Assembly (NCBI RefSeq): GCF_049959315.1
Contig: NZ_CP188201.1
DNA length: 64,000 nucleotides
Reading direction: 5' to 3' (one strand)
Source of the DNA: Serratia proteamaculans_D
GTDB taxonomy: Bacteria; Pseudomonadota; Gammaproteobacteria; Enterobacterales; Enterobacteriaceae
The position numbers were made by a program, and so were the translations under genes. Shown here piece by piece: positions 54,770-62,864 of this stretch (position 1 is the stretch's first letter; the number at the start of each line of letters is the position of its first letter). Under the pieces are notes generated by a model, which was given only the letters and a program-made list of their open reading frames with translations, was not told the origin of the DNA and made no database searches.

Positions 54770-56389
54770 TCAAAGGCTCTGCAATTGCCACCCTTCCTGC
54801 TGCCATTGCAAGCGGTGAGTCAATTTCAGCGCCTGCAAAAACGCCTCATCATGGGAGACCACCAGCATCGCGCCGGGAAAACTGGCCAGTGCGGCCTCAA
54901 TCGCCAGTGACGATGCCAGATCCAGGTGGTTGGTCGGTTCATCCAGCAACAGCAACTGCGCCGGTTCCTGCCGCCACAACATGCAGGCCAACGCCGCTTT
55001 CAGCCGCTCACCGCCACTCAGCGCCGCCAGGGGCAACAGTACGCGCTCGGCGTTTAGCTGCAACTGTGCCAACTGGCTGCGCATCTTCCCCTCATTAAGC
55101 GGCGAATCCTGCAGGCCAAGATGCTCAACCACCGAAAGCGACAGATCGAGCTGCGAAAGGTTTTGATCGAGATAAGCTGTCGGTAGCGAGCAATGGCAAC
55201 AACCCGCTCTGGCGGCCAACTGCCCAAGGATCACCTTCAGCAAGGTCGTTTTACCGCAGCCGTTTGGGCCGGTTAACGCCACGCGCATCGGGCCATCGAT
55301 GCGTAAATCCAGCGGCGGCATAGCGATAAAGGGCAGTTGCAGCTGTTCCAGCACCAGTACCTGTTTGCCCGCCGCCACTGCGCTGCCCGGCAGCGTCAGC
55401 ATCACCGGGCTGTCTTCTTCCACCCGCTGCCAGGCTTCATGCACTGCGGCATCGAGGGAGCTTTTCTGCTCCTGATGCTGCTTGCGCAGCGTACCCAGGC
55501 TCTCTTTGGCCGCCGCCTTATAGGCCACCCGCTCAAAAGAGGCGATGTTCAGCGTATCGACGGCTTTTAGCGTCTGCGCGGAACGCCGCTGGCTGATGTC
55601 ATGCTCTTTCTGCTGCCGGGAGCGGGTACGCCGACGTTCCTGACGCGCATGTTCCAGCCCGGCACGCGCAGCCTGCTGCTCCAGGTCACGCTGGCGGCGA
55701 TAATCCTGGTAGTTACCGCCGTAGCTGTGCAATGCAGCGGGGGTCAGTTCGACAATACGCTGCATGCGCGCCAGCAATTGCCGATCGTGGCTGGCAACCA
55801 GCAAACCGCCACGCCAGCTTTCCAATTGTTGATACAGCCAGTCGCGAGCGCGGGTATCAAGGTGGTTGGTCGGTTCGTCCAGTAGCAGGAAATCCGCCCC
55901 ACCGAGCATCGCCCCGCACAAGGCGGCACGCATCCGTTCACCACCGCTAAGATCGCTCGCCGGCCGCTTCGGATCAAATACCGGCAGCCCGGCAGCGCTA
56001 AAAGCCGCCTGCAGACGATCGCTGAGATCCCACTGCCCTTCCAGACGATCGATATCTTCCGCTTGCGGTCGCCCCTGCTCAAGACGGGCCAACGCGGCAA
56101 AGGTCTCGCCGTAGCCGAGCAGCTGCGCCAGCGTGGTCTGCGGTGCGATGTCCGGCTGCTGCGCCACGTAAGCCAGTGAAGCATGAGACTCAACATGGCC
56201 GCTACCCGGCAAATCCAGCCCGGCAATCAGCCGTAGCAGACGAGTTTTGCCGACGCCGTTACGCCCAACCAGGCCACAGTGTTGTTGATCGAAAGTCAGA
56301 TCCAGCGGGCCGAACAGCGTTTCGCCGTCAGCAAACTGGCAGGTCAGTTGATGTAAAACGAGATAAGGGGACTGCGCAAAATGAGCCAT
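54770..56389 (-). CDS. ABC-F family ATPase
   Basis: A 539-residue protein with two ABC domains and no membrane segments, hence ABC-F. The first domain has GLVGRNGVGKTRLL, LSGGERMRAAL and LLLDEPTNHLD. The second has TGPNGCGKTTLL, LSGGERLKAAL and LLLDEPTNHLD. Between them lies the basic helical linker (RAGLEHARQERRRTRSRQQKEHD), the part that reaches the ribosomal peptidyl-transferase centre in relatives. Which subfamily it belongs to is unclear; it does not look like Uup, YheS, EttA or YbiT. A role in translation or antibiotic protection is possible. It converges on the GabR-like gene with a 13-bp gap. Confidence 0.85.
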   Translation of the reverse strand: MAHFAQSPYLVLHQLTCQFADGETLFGPLDLTFDQQHCGLVGRNGVGKTRLLRLIAGLDLPGSGHVESHASLAYVAQQPDIAPQTTLAQLLGYGETFAALARLEQGRPQAEDIDRLEGQWDLSDRLQAAFSAAGLPVFDPKRPASDLSGGERMRAALCGAMLGGADFLLLDEPTNHLDTRARDWLYQQLESWRGGLLVASHDRQLLARMQRIVELTPAALHSYGGNYQDYRRQRDLEQQAARAGLEHARQERRRTRSRQQKEHDISQRRSAQTLKAVDTLNIASFERVAYKAAAKESLGTLRKQHQEQKSSLDAAVHEAWQRVEEDSPVMLTLPGSAVAAGKQVLVLEQLQLPFIAMPPLDLRIDGPMRVALTGPNGCGKTTLLKVILGQLAARAGCCHCSLPTAYLDQNLSQLDLSLSVVEHLGLQDSPLNEGKMRSQLAQLQLNAERVLLPLAALSGGERLKAALACMLWRQEPAQLLLLDEPTNHLDLASSLAIEAALASFPGAMLVVSHDEAFLQALKLTHRLQWQQEGWQLQSL

Positions 56390-56626
56390 AAGCACTCCTG
56401 AATGAGATCAAAACATCCCCACAAGGCACCGATGTGCGCAACGTGGGACAAGATATCAGCAGGCGTGTGTGTTCATTTTCGGTAATGGCTCCGCAGAGAG
56501 AAGGGATTTCAACGCGCAAATGCTAACCGATTTGCTGTTCACTATGCAAACAGCAATAAAGATTCATGACATCTATCACATTCAGCGCAATGCAGATTCC
56601 CAACGGCAGTGACAACGGCTAGATTT

Positions 56627-56643
56627 ATCTCATCCGACCACTT
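56627..56643. promoter_or_regulatory. Possible FadR site before fadH
   Basis: ATCTCATCCGACCACTT matches the E. coli FadR operator AACTGGTCGGACCAGTT at about 12 of 17 positions and lies 46 bp before the fadH start. FadR is known to act on fatty-acid degradation genes including fadH in E. coli. It is a weak match; the rest of 56390-56688 holds no gene. Confidence 0.4.
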
Positions 56644-56688
56644 GGGTCGCACATAATAATAACGATGAAAGACGCGATGGAGACTGCA

Positions 56689-58710
56689 ATGAGCAATTAC
56701 CCACACCTGCTGGCACCGCTGGATCTCGGCTTCACTACCCTGAAAAACCGGGTGTTGATGGGATCGATGCACACCGGCCTGGAAGAACTGTCCAATGGCC
56801 CCGAGCGTATGGCCGCTTTCTATGCCGAGCGCGCAGCGGCCGGCGTGGCACTGATCGTCACCGGCGGGATCGCCCCCAATGAAAAAGGCGTGGTATATCG
56901 CGGCGGCTCCACCCTCAGCCAGCCACAGCAGGTCAGCCACCACCGCATCGTCACCGAGGCCGTCCATCAGGCCGGCGGTAAAATTGCGCTGCAGATCCTG
57001 CACGCCGGTCGCTACAGTTATCAGCCGCAGCCGGTCGCGCCCTCCGCGCTGCAGGCACCGATCAACCCCTTCGCCCCCACTGCGCTGAGCGAGGCGGAGA
57101 TCATGCAGACCATCGCCGACTTCGCCCAGTGTGCGGCACTGGCGCAGCAGGCCGGTTACGATGGCGTCGAGGTGATGGGTTCCGAAGGTTATCTGATTAA
57201 CCAATTTCTGGTGTCGCGCACCAACCAGCGCGACGACCAATGGGGCGGCAGCTTCAGCAACCGCATGCGTTTTGCCGTGGAGATCGTCCGGGCCGTGCGG
57301 CAGGCCGTCGGCAGCGACTTCATTCTGATTTACCGTCTTTCGATGCTGGATCTGGTGGAGGACGGTTCCAGCTGGCAGGAGATCGAGCAGCTGGCGCTGG
57401 CGGTTGAGCAGGCGGGCGCAACGATTATCAACACCGGCATCGGCTGGCATGAGGCGCGTATTCCGACCATCGCCACCATGGTGCCACGCGCCGGTTTCAG
57501 TTGGGTGACCCGTAAACTGATGGGCAAAGTGCGCATTCCGCTGATCACCACCAACCGCATTAACGATCCGGCGGTAGCGGAGCAAGTGCTGGCAGACGGC
57601 TGCGCCGACATGGTATCGATGGCTCGCCCGTTCCTGGCCGACGCCGCCTTTGTGCAAAAGGCCGCCGAAGGCCGCGCCGACGAGATCAATACCTGCATTG
57701 GCTGTAACCAGGCCTGCCTCGACCAGATTTTTGAGGGCAAACTCACCTCTTGCCTGGTTAACCCACGCGCCTGCCGCGAAACCGAAATGCCACTGGTTGC
57801 GGCAGAAAAGCCGAAGAAACTGGCGGTGATCGGCGCCGGGCCTGCCGGGCTGGCCTTTGCCACCACCGCCGCCAGCCGTGGCCACCGGGTGACGCTGTTT
57901 GACGCTGCCGATCAGATTGGCGGCCAGTTCAATATTGCCAAACAGATCCCCGGCAAAGAGGAATTCCATGAAACCCTGCGCTACTTCCGCCGCCAACTGG
58001 CACTGCTGGAGGTAACGCTAAAACTGGGCAGTTGGGTGAAGGCAGCCGATTTGGCGGAATTTGACGAAGTGATCCTCGCCTGCGGCATCGTGCCGCGTAC
58101 TCCGGAGATCCCCGGCATCGATAACGCCAGAGTCTTGACCTATCTGGACGTGCTACGCGACAAAAAACCGGTCGGCCAGCGGGTGGCGATCATCGGTGCC
58201 GGCGGCATCGGCTTCGACACCGCCGAGTACCTCAGCCAGCACGGCGTGTCGAGCAGCCTGGATCAGGCCGAGTTTAACCGTGAATGGGGCATCGACGGCC
58301 AGCTTAACCATCGCGGCGGTCTGGCAGCCGAAGGGCCTGTAGCTACGCACGCAGCCCGGCAGATTTATCTGCTGCAACGCAAGACCAGCAAAGTGGGCGA
58401 AGGCCTGGGGAAAACCACCGGTTGGATCCACCGCACCAGTCTGGCGATGCGCGGCGTGAAAATGCTCAACAGCGTGAGCTATCAACGCATTGATGATGAA
58501 GGCCTGCATATTTCACGAGCCGAACAGGAAAGTTGCCTGCCGGTAGACACGGTGATCATCTGTGCCGGGCAGGAACCGCGCCGCGAGCTGCAACAGCCGC
58601 TGCTGGAGATGGGCAAAACGGTGCATTTGATTGGCGGAGCGGACGTCGCCGCCGAGCTGGATGCCCGCCGCGCTATCGATCAGGGCACACGGCTGGCGAT
58701 GGCGCTGTAA
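56689..58710 (+). CDS. fadH: NADPH-dependent 2,4-dienoyl-CoA reductase FadH
   Basis: FadH reduces 2,4-dienoyl-CoA during beta-oxidation of polyunsaturated fatty acids, using FMN, FAD and a 4Fe-4S cluster. The product is 673 residues, against 672 in E. coli. The N-terminal TIM barrel is the OYE-like part. The cluster cysteines lie in CIGCNQACLDQ and TSCLVNPRAC. The FAD motif GAGPAGLAFATTAASRG and a second dinucleotide motif GAGGIGFDTAEYL follow. The ATG at 56689 is preceded by GGAGA and was chosen over 56665 and 56677. Confidence 0.96.
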   Translation: MSNYPHLLAPLDLGFTTLKNRVLMGSMHTGLEELSNGPERMAAFYAERAAAGVALIVTGGIAPNEKGVVYRGGSTLSQPQQVSHHRIVTEAVHQAGGKIALQILHAGRYSYQPQPVAPSALQAPINPFAPTALSEAEIMQTIADFAQCAALAQQAGYDGVEVMGSEGYLINQFLVSRTNQRDDQWGGSFSNRMRFAVEIVRAVRQAVGSDFILIYRLSMLDLVEDGSSWQEIEQLALAVEQAGATIINTGIGWHEARIPTIATMVPRAGFSWVTRKLMGKVRIPLITTNRINDPAVAEQVLADGCADMVSMARPFLADAAFVQKAAEGRADEINTCIGCNQACLDQIFEGKLTSCLVNPRACRETEMPLVAAEKPKKLAVIGAGPAGLAFATTAASRGHRVTLFDAADQIGGQFNIAKQIPGKEEFHETLRYFRRQLALLEVTLKLGSWVKAADLAEFDEVILACGIVPRTPEIPGIDNARVLTYLDVLRDKKPVGQRVAIIGAGGIGFDTAEYLSQHGVSSSLDQAEFNREWGIDGQLNHRGGLAAEGPVATHAARQIYLLQRKTSKVGEGLGKTTGWIHRTSLAMRGVKMLNSVSYQRIDDEGLHISRAEQESCLPVDTVIICAGQEPRRELQQPLLEMGKTVHLIGGADVAAELDARRAIDQGTRLAMAL

Positions 58711-58714
58711 AAAA

Positions 58715-58774
58715 TTGCCATTATAGTAGCAAAAAATGCCTGTATATGACCTTGATTGCTATAATAGTAGCAAT
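58715..58774 (+). promoter_or_regulatory. Two operators and promoter of the hipBA-type module
   Basis: TTGCCATTATAGTAGCAA (58715-58732) and TTGCTATAATAGTAGCAA (58756-58773) share the arms TTGCYA/TAGCAA with a 6-bp spacer, their centres 41 bp apart. A perfect TATAAT (58760-58765) lies within the second, so binding of the antitoxin there would block transcription. This is the normal autorepression layout of type II modules, though the site differs from the E. coli HipB operator. Confidence 0.8.
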
Positions 58775-58795
58775 TAAGGTCGTCACAGGTGCATC

Positions 58796-59068
58796 ATGAT
58801 TTCCCTACATACTCCTTACGATACGCAACTCGCCCTGCAGGATTACCTGAAGCAATCGCGTAAACGCCGTAAATTATCCGTCGCCGCCTTGGCTAAAATT
58901 TCTGGCGTCCCCAATAGCACCATCCGCAAGTTTGAAGCCGACGGCAATATCTCATTGCGTCAGTTCCTGATGCTCTATGACGCTCTTGGCAATCTGAATG
59001 AACTTCATCAACTGACCAAAACCCACCACAGACCGCAAACTATTGAGGAGGTATTGAAAAATGCTTGA
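58796..59068 (+). CDS. HipB-like antitoxin (XRE-family helix-turn-helix)
   Basis: A 90-residue DNA-binding protein with a Cro/C1-type helix-turn-helix at about 26-70 (LSVAALAKISGVPNSTIRKFEADGNISLRQFL by position). It likely neutralises the HipA-like kinase encoded next and represses the module. Its stop overlaps the next start by 8 bases, a common antitoxin-toxin arrangement. The gene and its partner are visibly more AT-rich than fadH or rlmG, suggesting acquisition. Confidence 0.85.
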   Translation: MISLHTPYDTQLALQDYLKQSRKRRKLSVAALAKISGVPNSTIRKFEADGNISLRQFLMLYDALGNLNELHQLTKTHHRPQTIEEVLKNA

Positions 59069-60317
59069 TATCCCTCTGTTGGTAAAACGTCGCCTGAGCG
59101 ATGGCCATGCACAAAATGTGGGGCAACTGGCAGAAAATGCCACCGGTGTTTATTTCCGTTACGACGAAAGCTATTTAGCCTCACATCAGAGTTCACTTTC
59201 CCCCTTCAATTTGCCCTGGGATAACTTTTTGCATCAGGCGCCAAAACAGCCGCATTATGGGTTACCGGGCGTTTTTGCCGATAGCCTGCCGGACGGTTGG
59301 GGGCTTTATTTGATGGATCGGGTATTTCGACAAAATGGCTACAACCCCAGAAAAATTAGCGTATTGGAAAGGTTGGCCTTCACCGGTGAACGTGGGTTTG
59401 GTGCTTTGTTTTATGAGCCTGACTTGCCATTATCCCATCAGGATAATAATCAAGATTTAACCTTGATAACACTGGGGAATGAGGCCGTTAAGGAGTTTGA
59501 AGGGACGGAGTCACACCTGATTGCTCATTTGATGGATGCCGGGGGATCGGGGGGCGCGCGGCCAAAATTAAGCGTCACTCGCTTAGCTGATGGCACTTTT
59601 TCCAGCCAACAGGATGCTATCGGCAAAAAGCTTTTGGTTAAGCTAACCTCCGAGAAATTTGCTCTTGGACATCGAGAAAGTCAGATCGAATACGTTTATA
59701 TGATGATGGCACGGCAAGCAGGTATTGAAGTCGCAGACTTTACTTTGATCGATATCGGCAACAACCGTCATTGGCTTCAGCAGGAACGCTTTGACTGCGT
59801 GGGCGACCATGGCCGTCAGCACATGATTTCTGCCAGCGGATTATTGGATGCCCCATTCCGTGAGCCCTCACTGGATTATGTCGATCTGATTAAAGCGACC
59901 CGAATACTCTGTGGTGTTGATGAAGCTAAAAAGCTGCTACGCCGGGCCCTGTTCAATTACCTGACGGTAAATCAGGACGACCACGCCAAAAACTTTGCCT
60001 TTCTGGCGGATGATCACGATAACTGGCGGCTATCCCCCTGCTATGACATCGTTTATAGCCCATCGCCTTATGGTGGACATATGACGGCTTTTAACGGTAA
60101 CGGTTCGCAAATTAGCGCATCGGCCATGGCGATGATGGCTGGGCAGGCTGGGTTGGCCAATGCCAAAGCCGCAATGAAAATAGCCGAGGAGATTTACAGC
60201 GTGGCAAGCAATTTCCAACAACAGGCTAATGCGGTCAGTGTACCAACCGCATTAGCCAAGGAAATTCAAAGCGATATTAATGATAAATGGCAAGCCTTAC
60301 GGAACGCCAATCAGTAA
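59061..60317 (+). CDS. HipA-like serine/threonine kinase toxin
   Basis: A 418-residue member of the HipA family. E. coli HipA stops translation by phosphorylating glutamyl-tRNA synthetase; the target here is unknown. The N-terminal HipA_N domain contains HYGLPGVFADSLPDGWGLYLMD. The ATP-binding loop is DAGGSGGARPKLSV (about 159-172). The catalytic Asp lies in NQDDHAKNF (Asp306/307), and the metal-binding Asp329 in SPCYDIVY. The module looks intact. Its end overlaps the end of rlmG, on the other strand, by 7 bases. Confidence 0.88.
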   Translation: MLDIPLLVKRRLSDGHAQNVGQLAENATGVYFRYDESYLASHQSSLSPFNLPWDNFLHQAPKQPHYGLPGVFADSLPDGWGLYLMDRVFRQNGYNPRKISVLERLAFTGERGFGALFYEPDLPLSHQDNNQDLTLITLGNEAVKEFEGTESHLIAHLMDAGGSGGARPKLSVTRLADGTFSSQQDAIGKKLLVKLTSEKFALGHRESQIEYVYMMMARQAGIEVADFTLIDIGNNRHWLQQERFDCVGDHGRQHMISASGLLDAPFREPSLDYVDLIKATRILCGVDEAKKLLRRALFNYLTVNQDDHAKNFAFLADDHDNWRLSPCYDIVYSPSPYGGHMTAFNGNGSQISASAMAMMAGQAGLANAKAAMKIAEEIYSVASNFQQQANAVSVPTALAKEIQSDINDKWQALRNANQ

Positions 60318-61450
60318 CGGGCGCCGGACTTCACCGCTTTGAGGATCACGAACTTCTTGTTGGAAGCGATCAGGGTGCAGTTGCCGAACAAACGTTTCAG
60401 CTTCTGGTGGTAATCCAGATGGCGGTTGCCGACAATGCGCAGCTCGCCACCCACCTGCAGGCAACGCTTGGCGTCACAGAACATCTGCCAGGCGGTGTGA
60501 TCGGTGATGGCATGCTGCTGGTGGAACGGTGGGTTACACAGCACCGCCTGCACGCTTTCACGCTCAATCCCCGCCAGCGAGTTGTTCACTTCAAACTGAC
60601 AACGATCCATATCCTGCGGCAGGTTATGTTCCACGTTCAGTTCGCTGGAGGCCACCGCCATATAGGACTCATCAACAAAGCTCACCTGCGCCTGCGGGTT
60701 CTGCATCAATGCGGCCATGCCGATGATACCGTTACCGCAACCCAGATCGATGATGTGGCCTTCAATGTCATGCGGCAGGTGATCCAGGAACAGGCGCGCG
60801 CCAATATCCAGGTTGCTGCGTGAGAACACGTTAGCATGGTTGTGGATCACCCAATCGGTGCCGTCGAGCACCCAGTTGGTGGTTACCGGCGCTGCCGGTG
60901 GCACGATGTCTGCGACTTCACAGTGGATCAACCGCGCTTTCTTCCATGCCAGGCTGGTACGAGTGGGACCGAGCACCTTTTCAAACAGCTGCATGGTTGA
61001 GGTATGCACGTCACGCGCTTTGGCCCCGGCGATGATCACCGTGTCTGGCGCCACTACATCGCGCAGCGCACGCAGTTGCTGCTCCAGCAGTGCCAGCGCT
61101 TTAGGAATGCGGATCAGCACCACCGCCGGTGACGCCGGCAATTCGGCCAGGGTGTCCAGCAGCGTTACCTGCTCCGGATCCAATTCATTGAGCTTCAGAT
61201 TATGGCGCGTGGCCAACTGGCTCATATAGGAATCGCTGATGCTGTAAGGCTGGTGACCGTGCAGTGCGCAGGCCAGGGTGCCGAAGTTGTCGTTGAAAAT
61301 CAGCACCGGACGATCGCCAATGTTTACATTTTCAAGCTGTTGCAGCAGATATTCGTCCGCCGCTTCCCACGCCTGTAATTGGGTGGATTCTTCCTGTTGG
61401 GGATAACGCTCCAGCTCAAGTTGCTGTGTTCCCAGATCGAGTTGGCTCAT
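60311..61450 (-). CDS. rlmG: 23S rRNA (guanine1835-N2)-methyltransferase RlmG
   Basis: RlmG methylates N2 of G1835 in 23S rRNA. The 379-residue protein has a degenerate N-terminal methyltransferase-like domain and a functional C-terminal one, marked by the SAM site DLGCGNGIIGM and the NPPFHQ catalytic motif. MSQLDLGTQQLELERYP at 61450 was chosen as the start; a longer frame to 61534 exists but is not conserved. E. coli has the same gene followed by ygjP on the opposite strand. Confidence 0.96.
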   Translation of the reverse strand: MSQLDLGTQQLELERYPQQEESTQLQAWEAADEYLLQQLENVNIGDRPVLIFNDNFGTLACALHGHQPYSISDSYMSQLATRHNLKLNELDPEQVTLLDTLAELPASPAVVLIRIPKALALLEQQLRALRDVVAPDTVIIAGAKARDVHTSTMQLFEKVLGPTRTSLAWKKARLIHCEVADIVPPAAPVTTNWVLDGTDWVIHNHANVFSRSNLDIGARLFLDHLPHDIEGHIIDLGCGNGIIGMAALMQNPQAQVSFVDESYMAVASSELNVEHNLPQDMDRCQFEVNNSLAGIERESVQAVLCNPPFHQQHAITDHTAWQMFCDAKRCLQVGGELRIVGNRHLDYHQKLKRLFGNCTLIASNKKFVILKAVKSGARY

Positions 61451-61632
61451 TGCCCCTCCTGACTGATAAAATTTGGGCTGTTTATCCCCTAAAAACGTCC
61501 GGCAGTAAAATGTTTTTTCGGATAAATTGCGCATTCACTCGCATAGCGGAAAGCCAAACCCGCTTTTCGCCGCTGATAGCTATAGCATTCCTTCCGCTTA
61601 ATCTGTATTGAGCAATTTTTAATCCGACGCAA

Positions 61633-61651
61633 TGTAACTTTAAATGTTACA
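61633..61651 (+). promoter_or_regulatory. Operator of the higBA-type module
   Basis: TGTAAC (61633-61638) and GTTACA (61646-61651) form a perfect inverted repeat around 7 bp, 30 bp before the toxin start. The HigA-like antitoxin, or the complex, is the expected ligand. The other bases of 61451-61680 carry the rlmG promoter and no visible gene. Confidence 0.65.
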
Positions 61652-61680
61652 CTCATTGACCCAATGGAATGGGGAAGGAA

Positions 61681-61971
61681 ATGATTTCGTCTTTCCGAGA
61701 CAAATATTTGGCGCAATTCTATCAGGAGGGTCGACACGATCGTTTGATTCCTTCGACCATTGAACGCCAACTAGCCAGAAAACTCGATATGCTGGCCGCC
61801 GCTGAAAAAGAGTGTGATTTACATAATCCGACGGGCAATTACTACAAACGCCTGTCCGGCACCTTTCAAGGTTGGTCCAGTATGCGGGTTAATATTCAAT
61901 GGCGCTTAATGTTCCGCTGGCGCAATGATGCCGCCGAGCAGATTTACCTGGACCCACATCAAGATACCTAG
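61681..61971 (+). CDS. higB: HigB-like toxin (RelE/ParE superfamily)
   Basis: A 96-residue member of the HigB branch of the RelE superfamily, ribosome-dependent mRNA endonucleases. Typical blocks are ARKLDMLAAAEKECDLHNP, YYKRLSGTFQGWSSMRVN and WRLMFRW, with basic residues along the active face. The toxin precedes the antitoxin, the order characteristic of higBA. The start is either 61681 (MISSFRDKY, favoured by family length though the SD is very close) or 61669. Confidence 0.88.
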   Translation: MISSFRDKYLAQFYQEGRHDRLIPSTIERQLARKLDMLAAAEKECDLHNPTGNYYKRLSGTFQGWSSMRVNIQWRLMFRWRNDAAEQIYLDPHQDT

Positions 61972-61985
61972 GCAACGGAGAATAT

Positions 61986-62309
61986 ATGTTAGAGACCACA
62001 AGCCGAAAACCCACTACGGTGGGGGAAGTGCTGCAAGAAGAGTACTTAACACCGCTGGGTATCGGCCAGGAGGATCTGGCCAAGGTCTTGGGCATCACTC
62101 GCGCCACGGTAAACCGCTTATGCAATGGGCATCGCCGTCTCAGCGTAGCGGAGGCCAACCTGTTTGCCGATCTTTTTGAAACTACGGCAGACTTTTGGCT
62201 AAACCTGCAGGCGGCCCACGACCGCTGGGAAGCCCGACAGGCGAATGTGCAGCGCGAGCGACTGCGTCCGATTATGGAAATACTGGGGCGTAATATTACT
62301 CATGCGTGA
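61986..62309 (+). CDS. higA: HigA-like antitoxin
   Basis: A 107-residue XRE-family protein with the HigA-type helix-turn-helix (GIGQEDLAKVLGITRATVNRLCNGHRRLS by position, about 25-55) and the conserved FWLNLQAAHDRWEA helix. It counters HigB and probably represses the operon. It begins 14 bp after higB. Its stop overlaps the ygjP start by 8 bases, so ygjP may be co-transcribed with the toxin-antitoxin genes, an unusual link. Confidence 0.9.
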   Translation: MLETTSRKPTTVGEVLQEEYLTPLGIGQEDLAKVLGITRATVNRLCNGHRRLSVAEANLFADLFETTADFWLNLQAAHDRWEARQANVQRERLRPIMEILGRNITHA

Positions 62310-62814
62310 AATCGAACTGACTTACCTGCAGGGTTACTCTGAACATCTGCAAAGCCAGGTGCAGCAGTTGATCGACCAACAACGCCTGGGTGAGGTGCTG
62401 TTGCAGCGCTATCCGCAGGTGCACGACTGCACCACCGACAAGTCGCTTTATCAGTTTACTGTCGATCTGAAAAACCAGTACCTGCGTAACGCCCAGCCGC
62501 TGAGCAAGGTGGCCTACGACGGTAAAATCCAGGTGATGAAACACGCGCTTGGCATGTACACTGCCATTTCCCGCGTGCAGGGTGGCAAGCTGAAGGCCAA
62601 GGCGGAAATCCGCGTGGCGACGGTATTCAAGCTGGCACCGGAGCCGTTTCTGCGCATGATCGTGGTGCATGAACTGGCGCACCTGAAAGAAAAAGACCAC
62701 AACAAGGCTTTCTATAGCCTGTGCTGTCATATGGAACCCAACTACCACCAACTGGAGTTCGATACCCGATTGTATCTGACCCACCTGTCGGTGTTTGGCA
62801 ATCTGTATACCTGA
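62302..62814 (+). CDS. ygjP: YgjP, zinc metallopeptidase-like protein
   Basis: A 170-residue protein of the YgjP/DUF45 group with the zincin motif VVHELAHLKEKDH (HExxH plus a following His). E. coli YgjP has been reported to act as a UTP pyrophosphatase; a peptidase role has not been shown. It begins inside the last codons of higA. In E. coli the gene is divergent from rlmG directly; here higBA lies between. Confidence 0.92.
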   Translation: MREIELTYLQGYSEHLQSQVQQLIDQQRLGEVLLQRYPQVHDCTTDKSLYQFTVDLKNQYLRNAQPLSKVAYDGKIQVMKHALGMYTAISRVQGGKLKAKAEIRVATVFKLAPEPFLRMIVVHELAHLKEKDHNKAFYSLCCHMEPNYHQLEFDTRLYLTHLSVFGNLYT

Positions 62815-62864
62815 CGAGTCCCTGTGATACTCTGATTTCTTACGTCTGGGAACCGGAGAACTCT

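Noticed and set aside
56542..57996. 484-codon open frame antisense to fadH
   Set aside because: fadH is complete with cofactor motifs; the opposite frame is rich in His and Gln with no family likeness, typical of a shadow.
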